A stretch of 38,204 nt of DNA from Clostridiales bacterium. Its GTDB lineage: Bacteria; Bacillota; Clostridia; Oscillospirales; CAG-382. This document shows positions 15,144-23,027 of this stretch, piece after piece. Made by a program: the position numbers and the translations under genes. Numbering within the stretch: position 1 is the stretch's first letter; each line of letters begins with the position of its first letter. The stretch lies in contig SFLA01000015.1 in assembly GCA_004553575.1 (NCBI GenBank), forward strand, positions 1 through 38,204. The letters run 5' to 3'. The notes beneath the pieces were generated by a model. That model saw nothing but the letters and a program-made list of their open reading frames with translations. It was not told where the DNA came from and ran no database searches.

Positions 15144-16733
15144 TCATCGCTCCTCAAATATTACCGTCTTCGGTTCTTCGGCGCTTACGGAGCCGTAATA
15201 CATTTCGCCGGTAATAAGGTCCTTTGCTGCTCCGCGCAGCGGATAAGCTCCTTTTCCGGAAAAGGCGACCGCCGTGACCGACCGTGACGCAAAAGTGCGG
15301 GTAACGGCGAACAGACCTTTTTCGGCGCCTGCCACACGTGCGTCCCCCCTTACGAGTGTCGCATCAGTTTTGCGCAGACAGCCGCAGGCGCGGAAATGCG
15401 CGGTAAGTTCTTTATCCTCGCCGCCCCACGGGAATGCGCGGCGGTTAAACGGGTCGTGCTTACCTTCCATTCCCGCCTCGTCGCCGTAATACAGGCAGGG
15501 GGTTCCGGGCAGTGCGACAAGCAGCGCATAGGCGGCCTTAAGCCGCTTTACCGCAATGCTTCTCGCTTCCCGAGACAGGCGGAACGACGCCGCCCGCTCC
15601 GCAGGCATATCGCCGCCTCCGCCTCCGAGCACCGTTAGTATGCGCTCGGTATCGTGAGTACCGAGCATATTCATATTATGCATAACCGCCGGGCGGGGAT
15701 AATGCGTAAGCTGATACGACACCGCCGACGTAAGCGCGCCCGGGTCCCCGGTAAGAAAAAAGGCAACAATTCCGTCGCGAAGCGGATAATTCGTTACCGC
15801 GTCCAGCGAGCAGCCGTAAAAATAGCTCTTACGCTCTCCGTAAGCGACCTTCCCGGCGGCATCCTCCCAAACCTCGCCGATCACCTCGGCGCCGGGATCG
15901 CAGCTTTTTACCGACCGGACTATCCGCTCGGTAAAAGCATTGTCGTATTCGTCCACGACGTCGAGTCTGAAGCCTCCGATTCCCATCTCCATGTAATGGG
16001 GTATGACACGGTCGCAGATAAAGCTCCTGAACGAATCGTTCTTTACGGTTTTGGGCAGATTGCGGCAGCCCCACCAGCAATCGTATTCATCCGGAAAGCG
16101 CGTAAAGGAAAACCAATCACGGTACGGAGAAGAAGGATTCGAGACCGCGTCACGGAAATAAAGGCTTTTATCTCCGACGTGGTTGAACACTCCGTCGAGA
16201 ATTATACGGATACCGTACTTTTTTGCCTTGTCAGTCAGCAGACGCAGCGCGGCGTCCCCGCCGAACCCTTCGTCCACCCGTAAATAATCGCAGGTGTCGT
16301 ACTTGTGGTTTGAATACGCCGAGCAAACCGGAGAAAGATATATCGCACTCGCACCGAGCGAAGCGATATACGGCAGCTTTTCGGCGACGCCGTAAAGCGT
16401 GCCGCCGAAAAGAGAGTTGTTTTCGAGATTTCCGTTTTCGTCGCGCCGGTATTCGGGCACGGAATCCCAGTCGTAATACACCGCATCGCCGCGTTTTTTT
16501 ACGTCGCCGCCGCGGGCAAAACGATCCACAAAAATCTGATATATAATTCCGCCGTCGGTAAACGTCGGAGCCGGGTATTCCTCGCTTACGACAAGAAGGC
16601 TGTCGGCGGTTTCGCCGGCGGGCGTACAAATGCGGTAATACCCTGCCGCCGGGCGCTCAGGCACCGTGCCGCCGCCGTCGGATTCAAGTCTGTACCCGTC
16701 GGTGAGGGTTAAGGACGTCCCCTCCGAAAACAC
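15144..16733 (-). CDS. GH13 alpha-amylase family glycoside hydrolase
   Basis: Alpha-glucan-acting enzyme of 529 residues counted from a GTG. The TIM barrel starts GGIIYQIFVDRFARGG. The four conserved regions are ILDGVFNHVG, GGFRLDVVDE (nucleophile Asp258), EVIGEVWED (acid/base Glu287) and LGTHDTERI (Asp361). LYYGDEAGMEGKHDPFNRRAFPW is of the neopullulanase/cyclomaltodextrinase type (region near 417-439), so it may trim maltodextrins or glycogen branches. No signal peptide is seen, so it is intracellular. The GTG at 16733 has no good ribosome binding site. The same frame stays open 15 codons further up to an ATA (16778) that follows AAGGA by 9 nt and reads IAYLLYADGAPSESR, a plausible protein start. 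The true start may therefore lie upstream. It ends overlapping the kinase region. Confidence 0.88.
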   Translation of the reverse strand: MFSEGTSLTLTDGYRLESDGGGTVPERPAAGYYRICTPAGETADSLLVVSEEYPAPTFTDGGIIYQIFVDRFARGGDVKKRGDAVYYDWDSVPEYRRDENGNLENNSLFGGTLYGVAEKLPYIASLGASAIYLSPVCSAYSNHKYDTCDYLRVDEGFGGDAALRLLTDKAKKYGIRIILDGVFNHVGDKSLYFRDAVSNPSSPYRDWFSFTRFPDEYDCWWGCRNLPKTVKNDSFRSFICDRVIPHYMEMGIGGFRLDVVDEYDNAFTERIVRSVKSCDPGAEVIGEVWEDAAGKVAYGERKSYFYGCSLDAVTNYPLRDGIVAFFLTGDPGALTSAVSYQLTHYPRPAVMHNMNMLGTHDTERILTVLGGGGGDMPAERAASFRLSREARSIAVKRLKAAYALLVALPGTPCLYYGDEAGMEGKHDPFNRRAFPWGGEDKELTAHFRACGCLRKTDATLVRGDARVAGAEKGLFAVTRTFASRSVTAVAFSGKGAYPLRGAAKDLITGEMYYGSVSAEEPKTVIFEER

Positions 16734-16741
16734 CCGGCTTT

Positions 16742-16759
16742 CGGACGGAGCTCCGTCCG
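16742..16759. repeat. Perfect 18-bp palindrome between glgP and the amylase GTG
   Basis: CGGACGGAGCTCCGTCCG is self-complementary and can form a 7-bp stem with an AGCT loop in RNA. It lies 8 nt before the GTG start, or inside the coding frame if translation begins at the upstream ATA. Confidence 0.6.
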
Positions 16760-16783
16760 CATAAAGAAGATATGCTATGATTA

Positions 16784-19195
16784 TCAGTCCTTAACGGGGG
16801 TCATGCCCCAGATATTGTCGGCGTACTCGCGTATGCTTCTGTCGGCGGCAAAATACCCCGCCTCGGCGATATTGGTAAGCGCCATACGGTTCCATTCGCC
16901 GCGCCGCTCATATGCGGAAGTAAGTACGCGGTGCGTGGCGTAATAATCGTCGAAGTCCGCGAGGCACATGTACGGATCGGAAATCCCGTGCGAGAACAGC
17001 AGATAATTTGTTATATCCGTAAACTGTCTGCCGTTGAATCCCACGGCAAGACGGTCGATGGCGCGCTTAAGCTCCGGAGAACGCATATAATAATCCGAAG
17101 ACGCATAGCCCTTCTTCCAAAGCTCGTCAACCTCGTTCGCTCTTAAACCGAAAATAAAGATGTTGTCGCGTCCGACTCTCTCTGCGATTTCGACATTCGC
17201 ACCGTCGAGCGTGCCTATAGTCACAGCCCCGTTTATCATGAACTTCATATTGCCGGTGCCGCTTGCTTCCTTGCCGGCAAGCGATATCTGCTCGCTTACG
17301 TCGGCGGCGGGCATCAGACGCTCGGCAAGAGTGACGTTATAGTTTTCGAGGAACACTACCCGCAGCTTGCTCCGAAGCGCGGGATCCTTCTCTATATCGG
17401 CGGAGATATAGCATATGAGACGAATTATATCCTTTGCGAGATAATACCCCGGTGCGGCCTTTGCACCGAAGATATAGGTCTGCGGACGCATTTCAAGCGA
17501 CGGATTATCCTTAAGCGCCAGATAAACCGATATGATGTTGAGCGCATTCAGAAGCTGACGCTTATACTCGTGAAGACGCTTGACATGAACGTCAAAGATC
17601 GAATCCGGATCCACGGTCACGCCGCAGTAGCGATGCAGATAATTTGAAAAATCTACCTTATTATCGTATTTAATTCTCTCGATACGGGCAAGCACCGTTT
17701 CGTCGTCGCGGAATGCGGACAGCTTTTCGAGCTGCGACGCATCGGTGCGGTAGCCGGTTCCTATAACCTCGTCCAGCAGCTCCGCCAGCCGGGGATTGCT
17801 GTAGCACAGCCACTTGCGGTGAGCAATACCGTTGGTGACGTTGGTAAACCGCTCGGGGTACATCTCGTTCAGATCTCTGAACACGGTAGTCCTTAGTATA
17901 TCGGAATGCAGTCTGGACACGCCGTTTGTCATATGCGAGCCGATTACCGAAAGATTCGCCATGCGCACCTGACCTGACGCGACCACGGACATACGCGATA
18001 TCATGTCCCAGTTCCCCGGGAACCGTCCCCACGCCTGATCGCAGAACCGGCGGTTGATCTCGACTATGATCGTGTGTATGCGCGGAAGCTTAAGACGGAA
18101 CAGCTCCTCGTTCCAGCACTCGAGCGCTTCCGGAAGCACGGTGTGATTTGTGTAGGATATGGTGTTTACGGTAATATCCCACGCTTTTTCCCACGGATAG
18201 TTATGCTCGTCCATAAGCAGACGCATAAGCTCCGGAACGCACAGCGCCGGGTGGGTGTCGTTTATATGGATAGCCGTCTTTTCGGCGAAATTATCCAGCG
18301 TCTTATACCTTGCCACATGGTCGGCGACGATGTTCTGAAGGGTCGCCGACACGAGAAAATACTGCTGTGATAATCTGAGCAGCTTGCCTTCGTGGTGATT
18401 ATCCGCGGGATACAGCACTTTTGATATGGTCTCGGCTACGGTGTTCTCCTCGACCGCTTTGAAGTACTGCCCCTGCGTAAACGCCTCCATATTGAAGTTG
18501 CGCTTATCCTGCGCTTTCCAGAGCCGCAGTTTATTGCAGGCGCTTCCGGCGCCGGACACATACATATCGTACGGAACGGCGTCCACCTCGTCATAGCCCT
18601 CGTATACCGGCTCACACCGTCCGTTCTCCCACTTTTCCCACACCCTGCCGCCGAACCTAACGGTGAAGGTCTTGTCCTGCCGCGGTGTCAGCCACACCTG
18701 ACCGCTCGGAAGCCATATGTCCGGCAGTTCGAGCTGCTCGCCTTCGGCGATCTTCTGACGGAAAAGTCCGTACTCAAAGAGGATTGAATAGCCGCGTGCC
18801 GGGTATTCCTGCGAAGCTAGAGAATCCATATAGCAGGCGGCAAGCCTTCCGAGTCCGCCGTTGCCGAGCGCCGGGTCGGTCTCGAGCTCGTATATCTCGT
18901 CGAGGTCGAAGCCGAAGTCGGACAGAGCCTCGCGGCACCTCTGTTCAAGCCCGAGATTGCACAGATTCATCTTGAGCTGACGCCCCATGAGAAACTCCAT
19001 GCATATATAATAAACGCGCTTGCTGTCATGTTTTTTTGCTTTCTCGGTGAATTCGGCGTTCTTCTTTGACAGCAGCTCACGCACGCACAGCGATACAGCG
19101 GTGTAAACCTGCTCAGGGGAAGCGTCCTCGAACGAGACCGAGAAGTATCTCGAAAGCGTGCTTCCGATGTCTTCAATCATCTTAGCTTTGTTCAT
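16784..19195 (-). CDS. glgP: Glycogen/maltodextrin phosphorylase
   Basis: GT35 enzyme of 803 residues that releases glucose-1-phosphate from alpha-1,4-glucan ends with pyridoxal phosphate as cofactor. Visible motifs are YYICMEFLMGRQLKMNL, the substrate/phosphate region ETDPALGNGGLGRLAACYMDS, HINDTHPALCVPELMR, KRLHEYKRQLLN and the cofactor motif EASGTGNMKFMINGAVTIGT carrying the Schiff-base lysine. Length and motif order are standard. The ATG at 19195 lies inside the end of glgA: the two genes overlap by 14 nt in different frames, so translation is probably coupled. In the operon it is the degradative partner of the synthesis genes glgB, glgC, glgD and glgA, giving one transcript for both directions of glycogen metabolism. 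It ends just before the amylase frame. Confidence 0.97.
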   Translation of the reverse strand: MNKAKMIEDIGSTLSRYFSVSFEDASPEQVYTAVSLCVRELLSKKNAEFTEKAKKHDSKRVYYICMEFLMGRQLKMNLCNLGLEQRCREALSDFGFDLDEIYELETDPALGNGGLGRLAACYMDSLASQEYPARGYSILFEYGLFRQKIAEGEQLELPDIWLPSGQVWLTPRQDKTFTVRFGGRVWEKWENGRCEPVYEGYDEVDAVPYDMYVSGAGSACNKLRLWKAQDKRNFNMEAFTQGQYFKAVEENTVAETISKVLYPADNHHEGKLLRLSQQYFLVSATLQNIVADHVARYKTLDNFAEKTAIHINDTHPALCVPELMRLLMDEHNYPWEKAWDITVNTISYTNHTVLPEALECWNEELFRLKLPRIHTIIVEINRRFCDQAWGRFPGNWDMISRMSVVASGQVRMANLSVIGSHMTNGVSRLHSDILRTTVFRDLNEMYPERFTNVTNGIAHRKWLCYSNPRLAELLDEVIGTGYRTDASQLEKLSAFRDDETVLARIERIKYDNKVDFSNYLHRYCGVTVDPDSIFDVHVKRLHEYKRQLLNALNIISVYLALKDNPSLEMRPQTYIFGAKAAPGYYLAKDIIRLICYISADIEKDPALRSKLRVVFLENYNVTLAERLMPAADVSEQISLAGKEASGTGNMKFMINGAVTIGTLDGANVEIAERVGRDNIFIFGLRANEVDELWKKGYASSDYYMRSPELKRAIDRLAVGFNGRQFTDITNYLLFSHGISDPYMCLADFDDYYATHRVLTSAYERRGEWNRMALTNIAEAGYFAADRSIREYADNIWGMTPVKD

Positions 19196-20627
19196 TTGGT
19201 GTGTTTAGCCTTTCGTACATTTGGATATATAGTTTTGCGCTCTTTTTCCAGGAAAAATCGTACCTCATAACCTTGCCTACCAGCGCATTCCAGCGCTCGC
19301 TGTCGGAATACAGCGCAGTCGCACGTTCAACCGCTCGGCAAAGCTCCCTGCCCGAATAGGGCGCGAAGGTGAAGCCGTTTCCGCCGCCCGGCCAGCCGTA
19401 ATCGCGTATACTGTCGTACAACCCGCCGGTCTCCCTTACGACCGGCACCGCTCCGTACCGCGATGCTATCATCTGTGCCAAACCGCACGGCTCGCTTAGC
19501 GACGGCATTATGAATATGTCCGCGGCGGCGTATATCCGCTTGGACAGTGATTTATCGTATTTTATCAGTGTACGCACCTTGGCCGGAAACCGCTCCGCAA
19601 GCTCGCCGAAAAAACGCTCGTACTCAGCGTCGCCCTTGCCGAGTACGACAAGCTGAACGTCGCCTCCGACGATATCGTACGCCGCTTCGCGCACAATGTC
19701 CATTCCCTTGTGCGATACCAGACGTGAGATCATTGCGAGCAGCGGCACACCGTCCCTTACCGGCAGTCCCAACATTTCGAGAAGCGTGTCCTTGCATATT
19801 TTCTTCCCCGCGGGAGCCCTGTACGAATAATTTGCCGGAAGCTCGCGGTCGCGGGACGGATTATAATATACGCGGTCGATACCGTTGAGTATTCCGCTCA
19901 GCTTGCCCTTGTAAAGCTCGAGCACAGAATGGAGCCCGTGCGAATACTGAGGGGAAAGTATCTCCTTTGCGTATGTCGGAGATACGGTAGTTACCGCGTC
20001 GGCGCAGATTATTGCGCCCTTCATAAGATTAATATCGCCGCTGAACTCCACTATTTTGCGCTGGGATTCGGGTATTCCGAACACGTCTCCGAGAATATTC
20101 ATGCCGAAAACGCCCTGGTACTGTATGTTGTGAATCGTGAAGACCGTCTTTATGCCGCTGTACCCTGCCTTCCAGCCGTACATACGTTTAAGATATATGA
20201 CCGTAAGCGCCGCCTGCCAGTCATGAGCGTGAACGATATCCGGAAAGAAACCGATAAGCGGAAGCAGATCGACCGCCGCCTTGCAGAAAAATGCGAACCG
20301 CTCGCCGTCGTCGTATTCGCCGTAAAGCCTTCCGCGGCGGAAATAGTATTCGTTATCCACGAAATAGAAGGTAACGCCGTTTTCGACGATACTGAAAAGG
20401 CCGCAGTACTGTTCTCTCCACGCAAGGGATATACGGGTATCGAAAAGCTTTTTCATCTTACTGCGGTATCCGTCGGATATCGTATCGTACAACGGCATTA
20501 TTACCCGTACGTCACAGTCCGGATCCGACTCGCGCATGGCTGCGGGAAGCGACCCTATAACATCGCCGAGCCCTCCCGACGCGGCAAAGGGAAGCGCTTC
20601 GCTTGCGACAAAAAGTATACGTTTCAT
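19182..20627 (-). CDS. glgA: Glycogen synthase (ADP-glucose type)
   Basis: GT5 glycosyltransferase of 481 residues, transferring glucose from ADP-glucose to the growing glycogen chain. The N-terminal domain starts MKRILFVASEALPFAASGGL. The family motif here is KxGGL, in which the lysine contacts the nucleotide sugar in E. coli GlgA; this protein has Ala16-Ser-Gly-Gly-Leu instead. Other family landmarks are present: DIVHAHDWQAAL, TIHNIQYQGVF, the ATTVSPTYAKEI-like segment, SRLVSHKGMDI, and the C-terminal PSLSEPCGLAQMIASRYGAVPVVRETGGL with the EPCGL nucleotide-binding motif and the STGGL-like loop. GAGGTG is 6 nt before the ATG at 20627. It follows glgD by 46 bp and overlaps glgP by 14 nt. Confidence 0.95.
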   Translation of the reverse strand: MKRILFVASEALPFAASGGLGDVIGSLPAAMRESDPDCDVRVIMPLYDTISDGYRSKMKKLFDTRISLAWREQYCGLFSIVENGVTFYFVDNEYYFRRGRLYGEYDDGERFAFFCKAAVDLLPLIGFFPDIVHAHDWQAALTVIYLKRMYGWKAGYSGIKTVFTIHNIQYQGVFGMNILGDVFGIPESQRKIVEFSGDINLMKGAIICADAVTTVSPTYAKEILSPQYSHGLHSVLELYKGKLSGILNGIDRVYYNPSRDRELPANYSYRAPAGKKICKDTLLEMLGLPVRDGVPLLAMISRLVSHKGMDIVREAAYDIVGGDVQLVVLGKGDAEYERFFGELAERFPAKVRTLIKYDKSLSKRIYAAADIFIMPSLSEPCGLAQMIASRYGAVPVVRETGGLYDSIRDYGWPGGGNGFTFAPYSGRELCRAVERATALYSDSERWNALVGKVMRYDFSWKKSAKLYIQMYERLNTPNEQS

Positions 20628-20673
20628 TACTTACACCTCTCTGTTCCGGAATGCGTCCTTACGGATACAAACG

Positions 20674-21807
20674 TCAGACGGTCTGATTTTTCTCTATGTA
20701 GAACGGCTGTGTCTCGCAGCCGGACAACACCCTTCCGTCTCGTATGAACGCGGTTTTATCCGCAATAACACAGTTAAGATATACGTTGTCGCCTACGGCA
20801 GTGTCCTGCATAAGTATGGAATTGCGTATATGGCTGCCTCTGCCAACCTTAACGCCGCGGAACAGTATGCAGTTTTCGACCGTGCCGTTTATCACGCAGC
20901 CGTCCGCAATAAGCGAATTCTTGGCTACGGCGTCGTTGCTGTACAGGGTGGGAACGCTGTTGCGGACCTTGGTGAATACCGGACGCTCCTTTACGCCGAA
21001 CAGCTCGCGGCGGGTTCCGGGGTTAAGAAGATCCATACTGCAGGCAAAATAATCCGCCAGAGAATCGACCGTTGCAAAATACCCGTCGCACTCGTACACC
21101 TTTATGCGATCGCGTCCGATACGCGGCTCAAGCTCGTCCTTGGTGAAGCTCTTGTAGCCGTGCGACATAGCGTCGAGAACAATCTCTTCGAGATATTTGC
21201 GGCGCATTACGTACATATTCAGGTTGACGTTGCGGTAGCTGGGCTGACTGTCCATATTCTCGGCAATATCCGTTACGTTGCCGTCGGAATCGTAGGACAG
21301 CACGACGTTGTTGCTCGTTCCGCTGCGCGGCACAACATAGGAATGACGCACCGCGATTGTACAGTCTGCTCCGGAATCGACATGCTTTTTTATCATGTCC
21401 GAAAAATCGATATTGCAGATAACGTCGCAGTCGGACAGCACGACATAATCCTCTTTGGCTCCGCGTATGAACGGAAGCACTCCGATAAGCGCCTCCATAC
21501 GGGTACTGTACAGCGACGGGCGCGAGGAAGCGAACGCCGTGATATACGGCGGAAGTATTTGTATACCGCCGCTTCTGCGGGCAAGATCCCAGTCCTTGCC
21601 GGAGCCGAGATGATCCATAAGCGACTGATAGTTATAATGGGTTATAACCCCCACATGCCCTATCCCGCTGTTTACCATATTGGAAAGTGTGAAATCTATA
21701 AGGCGGTAGCGGCAGCCGAACGGCACCGAAGCCATTGTGCGCATACGGGTAAGATCCGGTATGTTTTCATCGTGTATGTTGGAGAAGATTATTCCTACTA
21801 CCGTCAT
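20674..21807 (-). CDS. glgD: GlgD, non-catalytic or regulatory ADP-glucose pyrophosphorylase subunit
   Basis: Paralogue of GlgC, 377 residues from the ATG at 21807 (MTVVGIIFSN). The nucleotide-binding loop GGxGxRLxxLT of GlgC is replaced by SNIHDENIPDLTRMRTM, which is typical for GlgD. In Bacillus-group bacteria GlgD does little on its own but raises GlgC activity in a mixed complex; that role is carried over here by homology. Other regions follow the family: VPFGCRYRLIDFTLSNMVNSG, the DCDVICNIDFSDM segment and a C-terminal left-handed beta-helix with hexapeptide-like repeats from about residue 285. The frame is open far upstream of 21807, inside glgC, but that part is not protein-like. The start overlaps the glgC stop as ATGA, with GGGGG upstream. 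Confidence 0.94.
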   Translation of the reverse strand: MTVVGIIFSNIHDENIPDLTRMRTMASVPFGCRYRLIDFTLSNMVNSGIGHVGVITHYNYQSLMDHLGSGKDWDLARRSGGIQILPPYITAFASSRPSLYSTRMEALIGVLPFIRGAKEDYVVLSDCDVICNIDFSDMIKKHVDSGADCTIAVRHSYVVPRSGTSNNVVLSYDSDGNVTDIAENMDSQPSYRNVNLNMYVMRRKYLEEIVLDAMSHGYKSFTKDELEPRIGRDRIKVYECDGYFATVDSLADYFACSMDLLNPGTRRELFGVKERPVFTKVRNSVPTLYSNDAVAKNSLIADGCVINGTVENCILFRGVKVGRGSHIRNSILMQDTAVGDNVYLNCVIADKTAFIRDGRVLSGCETQPFYIEKNQTV

Positions 21808-23027
21808 CTTGCTCTGCCCCCTTCCGAATTGAGAGACCTGACAAAGTCCGCGGACGCAAGCGCGCCGTCGGGAACCCGGATGCCTGCGGGGATATCGATA
21901 CCGCTTCCGACCAGCGTAAGCCTGCCTCCCTCGTCCATACGGCGTCCTACAACCGCTCCGGCTCCGACCGATGTGCCGGAATCGATAATCGAATAATCCA
22001 CGGTGGCGCCGGCACATATGTCAACGCCGTCGAATATAACGCTGTCGCGCACAACCGCGTCGCGGGCGACGGTAACTCCGCCCGATATGACCGAATTTAT
22101 AACGGTGCCGTATATCTCGCAGCCCTCCGTTATCTGGGAATTGCAGATAACCGCCGAATTTCCCACATAATGCGGCGGATATGCGTTGCTTCGCGAATAT
22201 ATGCGCCATCTGCTGTCACGGAGGTCAAGCTTCGGCCTTTCGCCCAGCAGATCCATGTTTGCCTCCCACAGGGAAGATACCGTCCCGACGTCCTTCCAAT
22301 AGCCGTCAAACCGATATGCAAACATTCTCTCGCCCGCGGCGAGCATCGCCGGTATTACATTCTTTCCGAAATCCTTATGGCTTTTCTCGTCCTTTTCGTC
22401 TGCCTCGAGATACCGGAACAGCTTCTCTTTGCCGAATACATAAACGCCCATCGATGCCATGGTGCTCTTCGGATGCGCAGGCTTTTCCTCGAAATCGTAT
22501 ATGGACATGTCGTCGCGTGTGCTCATTATGCCGAATCTGCTCGCCTCGGATTCGGGGACGTCAATGACGGCTATGGTACAGTCGGCGCCTGTACGGCGGT
22601 GAGCCTCGATCATTTTGGAATAATCCATCTTGTATATATGGTCGCCCGAAAGCACCAGCACGAATTCCGGGTCGTATTTCTCGATGAACATCATGTTCTG
22701 ATATATGGCGTTGGCGGTGCCCTTGTACCAGTCGGCGCGCTTCTGCGCCTGATACGGCGGAAGCATCATTACTCCGCCGTACGCCCGGTCAAGATCCCAC
22801 GGCTGTCCGTTGCCTATGTACTCGTTAAGTGCCAGCGGCTGATACTGGGTAAGAACCCCCACGGTGTCGATTCCGGAATTAATGCAGTTGGAAATAGGAA
22901 AGTCAATGATGCGGTACTTCCCGCCGAACGGTACCGCGGGCTTTGCAAGGCGCTCGGTCAGCAGATGCAGACGGCTGCCCTGGCCGCCGGCAAGCAGCAT
23001 TGCAACGCATTCTTTTTTCTTGATCAT
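21804..23027 (-). CDS. glgC: Glucose-1-phosphate adenylyltransferase GlgC
   Basis: ADP-glucose pyrophosphorylase, the committed step of glycogen synthesis (glucose-1-P + ATP to ADP-glucose + PPi). The 407 residues include the catalytic loop AMLLAGGQGSRLHLLTERLA, VPFGGKYRIIDFPISNCINSG, LSGDHIYKMDYSKM with the metal-binding Asp, FEEKPAHPKSTMASMGVYVF with the sugar-phosphate lysine, and YWKDVGTVSSLWEAN. A left-handed beta-helix forms the C-terminal third. All active-site motifs are intact, in contrast to the adjacent GlgD. Its ATG at 23027 overlaps the glgB stop as ATGA, and its own stop overlaps the glgD ATG in the same way, so three genes in a row are translationally coupled. Confidence 0.97.
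   Translation of the reverse strand: MIKKKECVAMLLAGGQGSRLHLLTERLAKPAVPFGGKYRIIDFPISNCINSGIDTVGVLTQYQPLALNEYIGNGQPWDLDRAYGGVMMLPPYQAQKRADWYKGTANAIYQNMMFIEKYDPEFVLVLSGDHIYKMDYSKMIEAHRRTGADCTIAVIDVPESEASRFGIMSTRDDMSIYDFEEKPAHPKSTMASMGVYVFGKEKLFRYLEADEKDEKSHKDFGKNVIPAMLAAGERMFAYRFDGYWKDVGTVSSLWEANMDLLGERPKLDLRDSRWRIYSRSNAYPPHYVGNSAVICNSQITEGCEIYGTVINSVISGGVTVARDAVVRDSVIFDGVDICAGATVDYSIIDSGTSVGAGAVVGRRMDEGGRLTLVGSGIDIPAGIRVPDGALASADFVRSLNSEGGRAR

Noticed and set aside
20536..21996. Long plus-strand open frame of 486 codons opposite glgD and glgC
   Set aside because: It is antisense to well-conserved genes, has no ribosome binding site and no recognisable domain; GC-rich codon use on the coding strand keeps the opposite frame open.
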